Source: UBA8346 sp050260935
GTDB lineage: Bacteria; Bacillota; UBA4882; UBA8346
DNA length: 14,337 nt
Reading direction: 5' to 3'
Assembly (NCBI GenBank): GCA_050260935.1
Contig: JBLNCU010000117.1
Coordinates: forward strand, 1 to 14,337
How positions within the stretch are numbered: the stretch's first letter is position 1; each line of letters opens with the position of its first letter. Below the pieces are notes generated by a model. The model ran no database searches. It was given only the letters and a program-made list of their open reading frames with translations, and had not been told where the DNA came from. Both the position numbers and the translations under genes were made by a program. Shown here in pieces: positions 1 to 7,044 of the stretch.

Positions 1-41
1 TAGCTAGAATTTCGCCAACACCCTATTCCCCCGAGGGCACG

Positions 42-827
42 TCACAAATACCTAGCCAGCAAGACCCCCAAACGCCCCTTTTTGGAGTGGCCGGTCAACT
101 CTTGGAAAACCACCCGGCCCCGGCCGCGAAAGGAGATAACATCCCCCCGGTTTACCTGATAATCGGGGTCGGCCAAGGTCTTCCAATTGACTTTGACTTT
201 TTCGGCCTTGATCTCCTTGGCCATCCGGGAACGGGATTCACCAAAACCCAGAGCCGCCACGGCATCCAGTCTTAAGGAAGCGACGGTGCCGCGGATCTGT
301 TTCTCCCTTAAATTGGGGATATTTAGTTGTTCCGCTTCGATCTCTTGAATAGTTGCTTGGTGATTGCCCACCCGCTCCAGGTGAACCTTTATAAAATCAA
401 CTAGATCAGGCACTATAACCGCCTGACACCCAGTCCCGGCGACAAGCAAGTCACCAATTTTCTCGCGTTTAAGCCCTAATCCCATTAAAGAACCAAGGTA
501 ATCACGATGGCTTAAATCAGACGGGCTGTTAGTTTTTATTTCCAAATAAGCAAGTTGCGGCTGGATCGTTTCTACAATGTAATAATCGGGATAGATAACC
601 ATCCGGCAACGCTCCGCTTTGGGATAACCACCGAAGGAATTGAAACGGACACCGGATACCCAACCCAAGACCGCTTGCGCTTGTTCCCTTTCGGGGGGCT
701 CAAGGAAGTCGGTCCATTTTGGCTCCTGTGATCTCAGACTTTGAGCCGCCAAATCATTAAGCCGGGATACAAATTCTTTTTCCGGCGGATTTTTACTCCC
801 GTTTGTGGTGGGTTTTAAATCATCCAT
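42..827 (-). CDS. ylmH: YlmH/RqcP2-like S4-domain RNA-binding protein
   Basis: The 261-residue product matches the YlmH family, which is encoded in the division gene cluster of Gram-positive bacteria. In known members it binds ribosomes or tRNA and acts in ribosome-associated quality control of stalled 50S subunits; that role is inferred here from family. Visible motifs are FLEPPEREQA (about 41-50), SHRDYLGSLMGLGLKREKIGDLL-like core (about 106-128) and a C-terminal S4 domain (about 183-245) containing SLRLDAVAALGFGESRSR and the basic patch RGRGR. The ATG at 827 is chosen because AGGTGAT lies about 5 nt upstream; an in-frame ATG further upstream (881) lies inside proC and would add 18 unconserved residues. 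It starts 4 nt after the proC stop, so it is probably the last visible gene of the operon. No clear terminator is seen in bases 1-41. Confidence 0.9.
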   Translation of the reverse strand: MDDLKPTTNGSKNPPEKEFVSRLNDLAAQSLRSQEPKWTDFLEPPEREQAQAVLGWVSGVRFNSFGGYPKAERCRMVIYPDYYIVETIQPQLAYLEIKTNSPSDLSHRDYLGSLMGLGLKREKIGDLLVAGTGCQAVIVPDLVDFIKVHLERVGNHQATIQEIEAEQLNIPNLREKQIRGTVASLRLDAVAALGFGESRSRMAKEIKAEKVKVNWKTLADPDYQVNRGDVISFRGRGRVVFQELTGHSKKGRLGVLLARYL

Positions 828-831
828 GCCA

Positions 832-1641
832 TCACCTGTTACTTCTCCCCAATTCCCCGGATTTTTGAGCGGCGGCCGCAATTGCTTTCATTATCATTCC
901 GGCGCAGGCTCCTTGCTCCAGCTCAAATAAAGCGGCCGCGGTTGTTCCTCCGGGGGAGGTTACTTCGTTCCTTAATCTTCGGGGGTCTTCCCCGGTCTCC
1001 TTAAGCAACTCAGCGGAACCCAAAACAGTCTCCGTTACTAAAACCAGGGCATCCGCCCGGCTTAAGCCGAGCATGACACCGGCATCAACCATCGCTTCGA
1101 TAAAATAATAGATATAAGCCGGACCGCTCCCACTAACGGCGGTTACCGCATCCAAATAATTTTCGGGGAGGACCAGAACCTTCCCGATACAACCGAAAAT
1201 CTCCTCCACCCATTGAAGATCCTCTTTAGTTATGTTATGCCCGCTGGAGATGACCGCCACCCCTTTCCCTATGCGGGCCGGTGTATTCGGCATGACTCTA
1301 ACGAAACGGCCGTTTGGTAATTGGCTTTCCAAAGAGGCCAAACTTACCCCGGCGGCTATGGAGATCAATAACGGCTTATGTTCAATCCCACCCGCCAATC
1401 CCTTTAGCAACCCGGCCATCATCTGCGGCTTGACGGCTAAAATAATAGTGTCGCATTCATGGACAACTTCCGCCATATTTCCCACGGCCTGAATATGATA
1501 CTCGGCCGTTAATTTCTCCCGTTTTAAACTGTCTATTTCCGCTATATAAATATCGGCCGCCGGTATCAATCCATGATTGATAATACCTTTCAATAACGCT
1601 GATCCCATGGCTCCGCCGCCGGCAATTCCCAATTTGGCCAT
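832..1641 (-). CDS. proC: Pyrroline-5-carboxylate reductase (proline biosynthesis)
   Basis: This 269-residue protein catalyses the last step of proline synthesis, reduction of 1-pyrroline-5-carboxylate with NAD(P)H, in the cytosol. The N-terminal Rossmann fold shows the GGGAMGSA dinucleotide loop (8-15), followed by AVKPQ (69-73) and MPNTPA (117-122). The C-terminal dimerisation and active-site part has the family signature SGSGPAYIYYFIEAM (170-184) and the TSPGGTT motif (228-234). Length is typical of the family, and no key residue is missing. The ATG at 1641 is preceded by AGGAGGGG in the 11-nt gap after sepF. ProC inside the ylm/sepF cluster is also seen in Bacillales and other Gram-positive bacteria, so the location is not itself surprising; ylmG (YggT), which often sits here, is absent. 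Confidence 0.96.
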   Translation of the reverse strand: MAKLGIAGGGAMGSALLKGIINHGLIPAADIYIAEIDSLKREKLTAEYHIQAVGNMAEVVHECDTIILAVKPQMMAGLLKGLAGGIEHKPLLISIAAGVSLASLESQLPNGRFVRVMPNTPARIGKGVAVISSGHNITKEDLQWVEEIFGCIGKVLVLPENYLDAVTAVSGSGPAYIYYFIEAMVDAGVMLGLSRADALVLVTETVLGSAELLKETGEDPRRLRNEVTSPGGTTAAALFELEQGACAGMIMKAIAAAAQKSGELGRSNR

Positions 1642-1652
1642 TGAAACCCCTC

Positions 1653-2180
1653 CTAGTAGTCCCGTTCACCCCGGTAAAACTGACTTGATGAGATGTTCTG
1701 ATTATTTAACCCCCGCTCCTTATCCTTCTCCCGCAGTTCAGTCCGTATTGGCATCGAAACCTCTATGTGAGCCGGGGTAAATAAAAAAATGGAACCGCTG
1801 ACCCGCTGCATCGTGCCTTCTAAAGCGTAAATCGCTCCCCCCAAAAAGTCGGCGACCCTCCGGGCAGTGGTTTTTTCAGTCTCCTCCAGGTTAAGAATCA
1901 CCGCCCGCTTATTCTTTAAATGGTCGACGATGGCCTGAACCTCCTCAAAACTCCCCGGTTCCACCACTACCATTTTCACCGACTTATTGGAGTTGGAAAT
2001 ACTTACCAGCCTGCCGCGATCGCGGTGATCCTTGCGGTAGGCTCCTTCGTGGGAAGCCGCCTCTTCTTCCTCGATTACCTCTTCGGCTTCGAAGCCGAAT
2101 ATATTCAGAAACTTGTCGAAAAAACCCCGCCTCGGTTCCTGATCAAATTGCGCATCCTCGTCATTTTCCCATTTACGCAA
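1653..2180 (-). CDS. sepF: Cell division protein SepF
   Basis: SepF polymerises into rings, binds the C-terminus of FtsZ and tethers it to the membrane during septum formation. The core SepF domain runs from about residue 67 to 150, with HLKNKRAVILNLEETEK, RRVADFLGGAIYALEG and SGSIFLFTPAHIEV, the usual order of the family. The amphipathic membrane helix (GFFDKFLNIFGF) starts near residue 19 rather than at the N-terminus, so this protein has an acidic N-terminal extension; it also has a tail of about 25 residues after the core. Start choice is uncertain: TTG at 2180 has GAGGTGA at good spacing, while GTG at 2189 would add three residues but overlaps that ribosome-binding site. It follows yggS by 15-24 nt and precedes proC. 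Confidence 0.93.
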   Translation of the reverse strand: MRKWENDEDAQFDQEPRRGFFDKFLNIFGFEAEEVIEEEEAASHEGAYRKDHRDRGRLVSISNSNKSVKMVVVEPGSFEEVQAIVDHLKNKRAVILNLEETEKTTARRVADFLGGAIYALEGTMQRVSGSIFLFTPAHIEVSMPIRTELREKDKERGLNNQNISSSQFYRGERDY

Positions 2181-2204
2181 TTCATTCACCTCGTCCCGAC
2201 TTTT

Positions 2205-2900
2205 TTACGGTTTAAAAATAGCGGTCCCGATCCGCAGCAGGTTGGCCCCTTCCTCCACGGCCACCCGGTAGTCCTGGCTCATTCCCATCGATAAATACCG
2301 CCAATGGGGAGCATTTTTCAAAGTTTTAGCGGTCTCGTCAAAGATAGTCTTTAATTGGCGAAAAACTGGACGCGTTTTCTCCGGATCGTCCGTCAACGGC
2401 GCCATCGTCATCAGGCCGCAAGGGACCAGATTTTGAAAACTTTTGATTTTATCTAATAAAATCGGAAAATCCCCGGGCCTAAGCCCATGTTTGGTAGTCT
2501 CCCCGGAAATGTTCAGTTGAATCAACAACTCGACCCTTCGGTCCAGTTTAGCCGCTTCCTTGGCCAGGGCTTCCACCAATTCCATCCGGTCCACCGAATG
2601 AATCAAATCGAATTCCGCTAGAGCCGCTTTGACCTTGTTGGTCTGTAAAGTCCCGATCAAATGCCGGGTCAGTTTTGCCCCCGACGGCGGGTTCTCCAAG
2701 AACGGAAACTTAGCTTTGGCATCTTGCACCCGGTTTTCGCCGATATCGGTGATCCCCGCCCGGATCACCTCATTCATCTCTGTGACACCGACATATTTGG
2801 TAACGGCGATGATTTTAAGTCCGGAAAAATCACGGCCGGTTTTGGCGGCAGCCTGTTTTACCTGCGCCTGAATTTGTTGTAAATTGGCAGCAATACTCAT
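2205..2900 (-). CDS. yggS: PLP homeostasis protein, YggS/YlmE/PROSC family
   Basis: The 231-residue product is a pyridoxal-phosphate-binding protein of the alanine-racemase-like single-domain TIM-barrel fold. Family members carry PLP and keep the free pool of the cofactor balanced rather than catalysing a known reaction. The PLP lysine is K35 in IIAVTKYV. Other family signatures are IGENRVQDA (about 53-61), HLIGTLQTNK (80-89), LIQLNISGETTKHGL, CGLMTMAP and the C-terminal LSMGMSQDYRVAVEEGANLLRIGTAIF. The ATG abuts the stop codon of the upstream phoH-like gene with no gap, and the AGGA used as ribosome-binding site lies inside that gene, which suggests translational coupling. The order yggS-sepF is conserved from Bacillus (ylmE-ylmF) to Clostridia. 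Confidence 0.96.
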   Translation of the reverse strand: MSIAANLQQIQAQVKQAAAKTGRDFSGLKIIAVTKYVGVTEMNEVIRAGITDIGENRVQDAKAKFPFLENPPSGAKLTRHLIGTLQTNKVKAALAEFDLIHSVDRMELVEALAKEAAKLDRRVELLIQLNISGETTKHGLRPGDFPILLDKIKSFQNLVPCGLMTMAPLTDDPEKTRPVFRQLKTIFDETAKTLKNAPHWRYLSMGMSQDYRVAVEEGANLLRIGTAIFKP

Positions 2901-4217
2901 TTATCCTAGTAATTTAGCCCCCAATTCGGCCAGATCGGAGCGTTCTCCTTTCGTCAGTGTAATATGGCCGGCAATTTTTTCATTTTTAAATCTTTCCACC
3001 ACAAAGGTCAACCCGTTACTGTTGGAGTCGAGATATGGATGGTCTATTTGGTAAGGATCACCGGTTAAAACGATCTTTGTCCCCTCGCCCACCCTGGTAA
3101 TCACAGTCCTAATCTCATGGGGAGACAGGTTTTGAGCCTCATCCACCAGCAAAAACTGGTTGGGGATGCTCCGGCCCCTGATATAGGTTAACGCCTCCAA
3201 CTCTAAAACGTTTAAATCCTTCATACTATTAACCAGTTGATCAATTTTTTCGTTGCGATCGCGGTTACTAAAGAGAAACTCCAAATTATCATAGATCGGT
3301 TGCATCCACGGCCGGAGTTTTTCATCGATATCACCCGGTAAAAAGCCTAAATCATTCCCTAGCGGAATAACCGGCCTGGAAACCGCCAACCGGCGGTATT
3401 TGGTCTCCTCCACCACTTTTTGCAACCCCGCCGCCAGCGCCAAGATTGTTTTTCCTGTGCCTGCCCGGCCGATCAGAGTGACCAGCCTGATTTCATCATC
3501 CAGTAATAATTCCAGGGCAAACTTCTGTTCTTTATTGCGGGCTTTTAAACCAAACGGGTCCTGATTCCCGTAACGCAAGGGGAGCAGTTTCCCATTGCTA
3601 ACATGCCTTGTTAAAGCCGACTTAGATGAACCGAAAGAATCCTCCAGGATCACCATTTGGTTGGGGTATAAATCGGCCTCTCTTAGAATTACCTCATTGC
3701 CGGCGTAAAATTTATCGATTAGATCCGGTTCGACTTTAACGGTCTTGAATCCGGTGTAGACCTCTTCGATTTGAATTTTATCGGTTTCGTAATCTTCGGC
3801 GGCGATTCCTAAAGCATCGGCCTTAATCCGCATGTTGATGTCTTTGGTTACTAAAATTACCGGCAGGTGGTCTTGCTGTTTCAAAGCTAAAGCCACGGCG
3901 ATAATCCGGTTGTCGATCTTTGTCCGTTCGAGGGTGGGGGGGAGTTTGTCGACTTCCTGATGGTTCAACTCAACCCTGATAGTCCCGCCCTGGTTTCCCA
4001 GCGGCACACCGGTATCTAAATGGCCGATACTCCGTAATTTGTCAAGAAAATTAGAAACCCACCTGGCATTTCGGCCTACTTCATCTTGTCTCTTTTTGTG
4101 ACCGTCTATCTCTTCAACCACGGCAATCGGAATTACAATATCATTATCTTCAAAAGCATTTAAGGCCTGGGGATCATGAACCAAAACGCTGGTATCGATT
4201 ACAAATACCTTCTTCAA
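2901..4217 (-). CDS. PIN-PhoH ATPase (YlaK-like, PhoH2 type)
   Basis: The 438-residue protein joins an N-terminal PIN nuclease domain (about 1-140) to a C-terminal PhoH ATPase domain (about 220-438). PIN acidic residues are visible at D8 (VIDTSVLVHD), D102 (TKIDNRII) and D126 (LVTKDINMRIKAD). The ATPase has a Walker A motif GRAGTGKT at 250-257 and a Walker B motif LLVDEAQ at 356-362, followed by LTGDPYQIDHP. Such PhoH2 proteins are RNA helicase-nucleases of the toxin-antitoxin-derived type in other bacteria; the exact role here is not shown. The start is a TTG at 4217 with AGGGGG about 7 nt upstream, 11 nt after the preceding gene. It sits between the HlyD-like gene and yggS, genes that are usually adjacent in clostridial clusters, so it looks like an insertion in the cluster. 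Confidence 0.93.
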   Translation of the reverse strand: MKKVFVIDTSVLVHDPQALNAFEDNDIVIPIAVVEEIDGHKKRQDEVGRNARWVSNFLDKLRSIGHLDTGVPLGNQGGTIRVELNHQEVDKLPPTLERTKIDNRIIAVALALKQQDHLPVILVTKDINMRIKADALGIAAEDYETDKIQIEEVYTGFKTVKVEPDLIDKFYAGNEVILREADLYPNQMVILEDSFGSSKSALTRHVSNGKLLPLRYGNQDPFGLKARNKEQKFALELLLDDEIRLVTLIGRAGTGKTILALAAGLQKVVEETKYRRLAVSRPVIPLGNDLGFLPGDIDEKLRPWMQPIYDNLEFLFSNRDRNEKIDQLVNSMKDLNVLELEALTYIRGRSIPNQFLLVDEAQNLSPHEIRTVITRVGEGTKIVLTGDPYQIDHPYLDSNSNGLTFVVERFKNEKIAGHITLTKGERSDLAELGAKLLG

Positions 4218-4228
4218 CTGCAGGCCCC

Positions 4229-5422
4229 CTATCGCGAAATTATAGTCGTACCAAAATCTATGCCGCTAATAATCGCTTTGATGCCATCTGTTTCCAGTAC
4301 AGTAACCTTTTCCTCCTGGTACCCATCCCCCTTTACCCTTTTGACTACGGTGTTTCCACCCCGTTTATACAATGCCTGAACTGGAACAGATACACCGGAA
4401 CGCCGGTGGTAAATTAGAAAAATCTTGTTAAGGCGGTTAGGCATCAATTCCGCCGGTAGGGATGTATCTTCCAATCCAATTAGTATTTTACCGTTCTCTA
4501 ATTGTAGTTTCTTCCAAACGGAACAGCGGTAAGTATTTTCTCCGCTCCGGTACCACCAAGTCTCTCCCGCATCCGGTGTCCCGGTCTGCTCCGGTTCCAA
4601 CAGCAAAGCGATAACTTGTTTAAAAGGGTTGACTACCTTCCCGATGACCTCCCCGGAACGGCTCTGCTTCCCCGGGGATTTCAAGGAATACCGGCGTTTA
4701 AAATCGGCGGGACTAATCCGGGTGAAAAAATCCGGGGACAGCTTTCCTTCCCAGCCGTCGAACCGGGAATAAAAGAACCCGGGGTTCTCTGCGCTAACCA
4801 AAACCGTCCCCCCCGGTTCATTGCCAATTTTTTTTTGAAGCTGCTTGGTTTGGAGGCAGTTCATTTGAATATTTCTGAAGAGGCTGGCTTTTTCCTGCTC
4901 CAATAGGGATAAATCTTCATCCATACTTTGGGCTTTTTTAGAGTTTTTTGGAATCCGTTTCAACTGTATTCTTTTGGCGTCAATCTCCGCTTGAACCCGA
5001 TTGTAGCTCATCTGAAGCGCTAAAGCTTCCTGGCGTAAAGATTTCAGTCTAGTTTGGACATTGGATTCCCCGGCCGAATAGTTGGAATCGGAAGCATTAA
5101 TAAAAGCCACTACTTCACCACGGGGGACCCGGGTTCCGTCAATTAATTTGATATTTAGATCACCGGTAGCCGGAGCTTTTATTGCGGTTTCCTCCCGCAG
5201 GAAAAGCGCCTCGGTCCAGCATCCTTTTTCAATTGTATCCCACCTGGCGACAACCGGTTTGGCGGTCAGATTACCTACCAGAACACCCAGGGCCTCATAA
5301 ATTAGTATTAAGATTAAGATCCCGCCCAAAACTTTAAAGAGCCGGGTAATTTTTATTTGAAACCGGGGGAAGGGGTCTCCCTTACTTTCAAAGTATTCAC
5401 CTTTCAAAAATTTCCGCTCCAT
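4229..5422 (-). CDS. HlyD-like membrane-anchored protein of the ylm/sepF cluster
   Basis: The 397-residue protein has a short basic cytoplasmic start, one membrane segment (about 32-50, VLGGILILILIYEALGVLVG) and a large extracytoplasmic part. That part begins with a lipoyl/barrel-sandwich-like stretch (about 76-110, REETAIKAPATGDLNIKL...RVPRGEVVAFI), continues with a predicted coiled coil (about 118-200, rich in Q, E, K and L heptads), and ends with SGVSVPVQALYKRGGNTVV, resembling the C-terminal domain of membrane-fusion proteins. It is therefore of the HlyD / periplasmic adaptor type. No transporter gene is next to it. Similar proteins occur beside pgeF and yggS in many clostridial genomes, which suggests a division or envelope role, but the function is unknown. 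It starts with ATG 9 nt after the pgeF stop; only a weak GGA ribosome-binding site is seen. Confidence 0.8.
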   Translation of the reverse strand: MERKFLKGEYFESKGDPFPRFQIKITRLFKVLGGILILILIYEALGVLVGNLTAKPVVARWDTIEKGCWTEALFLREETAIKAPATGDLNIKLIDGTRVPRGEVVAFINASDSNYSAGESNVQTRLKSLRQEALALQMSYNRVQAEIDAKRIQLKRIPKNSKKAQSMDEDLSLLEQEKASLFRNIQMNCLQTKQLQKKIGNEPGGTVLVSAENPGFFYSRFDGWEGKLSPDFFTRISPADFKRRYSLKSPGKQSRSGEVIGKVVNPFKQVIALLLEPEQTGTPDAGETWWYRSGENTYRCSVWKKLQLENGKILIGLEDTSLPAELMPNRLNKIFLIYHRRSGVSVPVQALYKRGGNTVVKRVKGDGYQEEKVTVLETDGIKAIISGIDFGTTIISR

Positions 5423-5431
5423 AAATCCATT

Positions 5432-6205
5432 TTACAGTAAAGCAATTATTCCCATCATCCTTCCGGTACTACCGCATTCGGCCCGGTAAGAAAAGAACTC
5501 CTCCCGCCCGCAACTGGTGCAAGCATCAGAAACCAAAATCTGTTCTTTGGGTACCCCCATCCCCTGGAGAAGATAAAGATTAAAAGATTGGAGATCAACT
5601 TCAAACCCGCCGGCGGTTTCCTCAACCGTTTCCGGATCAATCGCGGCAAATTTCCGGGCCACTTCCTCCGCCACCCTGAAACACCGCTTACAGATCGCCG
5701 GACCGATAGCCACTTGACAAGCCGCCGGATTAGTGGAGAAATTCCGGATCATTTTATCGATGGTTACTTCGGCTATCCGTTCAATTGTCCCGCGCCAGCC
5801 GGCATGAACTATTCCCACCGCCGGTGTCCCGGAGTCATAAATAAAGATTGGCAGGCAATCGGCGGTATATATTGAAAGTATAACTCCTGATTCCCTAGTA
5901 ATCAAGGCATCCGTGCCTGACAAGGCCTCTTCAAAAACCAGCGCCCCTGCACCCGCCATCTTTTCATCGACTCGTTCAACCATAGTCCCATGAATTTGCT
6001 GGGCGGCGATTAATCTCTTCAGGTCCAATCCCAACAAATCCAGGAAAAGCCGGCGATTGGCAACAACCTGCTCCCAGAAATCCCCGGTATGCAATCCCAT
6101 ATTGCCGCAACTCCTGGTGGAAAAGGCTTGAATTACCGAGGGGTTATTCAATTCTTGACAACGGTATGCTATTAAACCGTCTTTGTTCTCTTTATACCAA
6201 CCCAT
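5432..6205 (-). CDS. pgeF: Multicopper-polyphenol oxidase-like / purine nucleoside hydrolase-phosphorylase family protein (YlmD, YfiH, LACC1)
   Basis: The 257-residue product belongs to the DUF152 family, which includes YlmD, YfiH (PgeF) and human LACC1. Members cleave adenosine and other nucleosides at a zinc site; E. coli PgeF has been linked to correcting peptidoglycan precursors. The zinc ligands are visible as H72 (QQIHGTMV), C117 (YTADCLPIF) and H134 (VHAGWRGT). The segments GPAICKRCFRV and SYRAECGSTGRMMGII correspond to further conserved blocks. The ATG at 6205 is preferred by alignment to usual family starts and lies 4 nt after the nrdG stop (TAAGACCATG). A TTG at 6238 would add 11 residues and overlap nrdG; neither start has a strong ribosome-binding site, which fits translational coupling to nrdG. 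Confidence 0.92.
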   Translation of the reverse strand: MGWYKENKDGLIAYRCQELNNPSVIQAFSTRSCGNMGLHTGDFWEQVVANRRLFLDLLGLDLKRLIAAQQIHGTMVERVDEKMAGAGALVFEEALSGTDALITRESGVILSIYTADCLPIFIYDSGTPAVGIVHAGWRGTIERIAEVTIDKMIRNFSTNPAACQVAIGPAICKRCFRVAEEVARKFAAIDPETVEETAGGFEVDLQSFNLYLLQGMGVPKEQILVSDACTSCGREEFFSYRAECGSTGRMMGIIALL

Positions 6206-6209
6206 GGTC

Positions 6210-6731
6210 TTAGGTAACCGATGCGGGTTGCCATTCAACGATTGTTCCGGTTTTCAAACTCTCCGGCACTTGAATAAGGCGTTGATTGCGGGAACCCCTA
6301 AACGGTAAAGTTAAACTCTTTAAGCCCTGCTTAAATGGACCATCAACTAAAACATCGGTAACTTTCAACAATTCCAGATAGCCGGGGCGGTTTGAGTGCT
6401 CCAGCAAATATTCCCAAGTATATCCGGTATATATCCAGATGTTTAGGTTGAGTTTTTTTAAAAAACCACCCAGCTCGGCCAGGGGAACGGCCTGCAAAAG
6501 AGGTTCTCCCCCGCTGAAAGTAACTCCCTTAATCAAGGGATTCAATTTGAGAGCCGCAATTAAACCGGTGAGCGTTATTTCCCGGCCGGCGGTTGGGTCC
6601 CAAGTTTCCGGATTGTGACAACCGTCACAGGCATGGGGGCAGCCTTGAAAAAATATGGTGCACCGGAGACCGGGCCCATCGACAGTGCTTTCATTGGCTA
6701 TTCCGGCTATGCGGACAGTTGAATTGGTCAT
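6210..6731 (-). CDS. nrdG: Anaerobic ribonucleotide reductase activating enzyme (radical SAM)
   Basis: NrdG uses a [4Fe-4S] cluster and S-adenosylmethionine to make the glycyl radical on NrdD. The 173-residue product has the radical SAM cysteine motif CPHACDGC with C31, C35 and C38, and the GGEP motif (74-77) that contacts SAM. The start of the protein (RIAGIANESTVDGPGLRCTIFFQGC) is typical of the family, as is the short length. The ATG at 6731 has AAAGGA about 5 nt upstream. It is separated from its partner nrdD by a 313-base gap filled by a repeat-bearing element, which is unusual because nrdD and nrdG are normally close together. Its substrate protein is encoded upstream on the same strand. 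Confidence 0.95.
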   Translation of the reverse strand: MTNSTVRIAGIANESTVDGPGLRCTIFFQGCPHACDGCHNPETWDPTAGREITLTGLIAALKLNPLIKGVTFSGGEPLLQAVPLAELGGFLKKLNLNIWIYTGYTWEYLLEHSNRPGYLELLKVTDVLVDGPFKQGLKSLTLPFRGSRNQRLIQVPESLKTGTIVEWQPASVT

Positions 6732-6749
6732 AATTTCCTTTTATTTTCC

Positions 6750-7032
6750 TTAGTAATTAAGAACTCAGCCATAGAGGCGCAGAGACTCGGAGAAAAACTT
6801 TTTATTTTATTTTTATTTTTGATTAAGCATTTAAAAATTTTGCTAACCCCATTTTCCCCCTGAATGGAGGAATGAAGTGAGCTTTATCTTGAGCCTTTTT
6901 ATTCCGGGTAAAGAGGATTAATAAAATTAACGATTCGCGTAAAGTTTATTTTTTCAAATTAATTATTCCCTGTGTATCCGTGTCTCTGTGGCTAGATTAT
7001 ATATTCTCCGTGTCTTTGCGGTTAATTAATAA
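6750..7032. repeat. AT-rich intergenic element with inverted terminal motifs between nrdD and nrdG
   Basis: This 283-base stretch fills almost the whole nrdD-nrdG gap and has no open reading frame of note. Its ends are related in inverted orientation. TTAGTAATTAA at 6750-6760 matches TTATTAATTAA read on the minus strand at 7032-7022 (10 of 11). CGCAGAGACTCGGAGAA at 6778-6794 matches CGCAAAGACACGGAGAA on the minus strand at 7020-7004 (15 of 17). A second, degenerate copy of the same motif family (AGCCACAGAGACACGG) lies inside the right end at about 6977-6993 on the minus strand, paralleling AGCCATAGAGGCGC at 6767-6780. The interior is A/T rich. It may be a small non-autonomous mobile or repeat element; no target-site duplication could be assigned with confidence. 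Confidence 0.5.
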
Positions 7033-7044
7033 AAGCCGCCTAAT

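Noticed and set aside
828..881. Upstream in-frame start for ylmH
   Set aside because: The extension lies inside the 3' end of proC and lacks family similarity; the ATG at 827 has a good ribosome-binding site.
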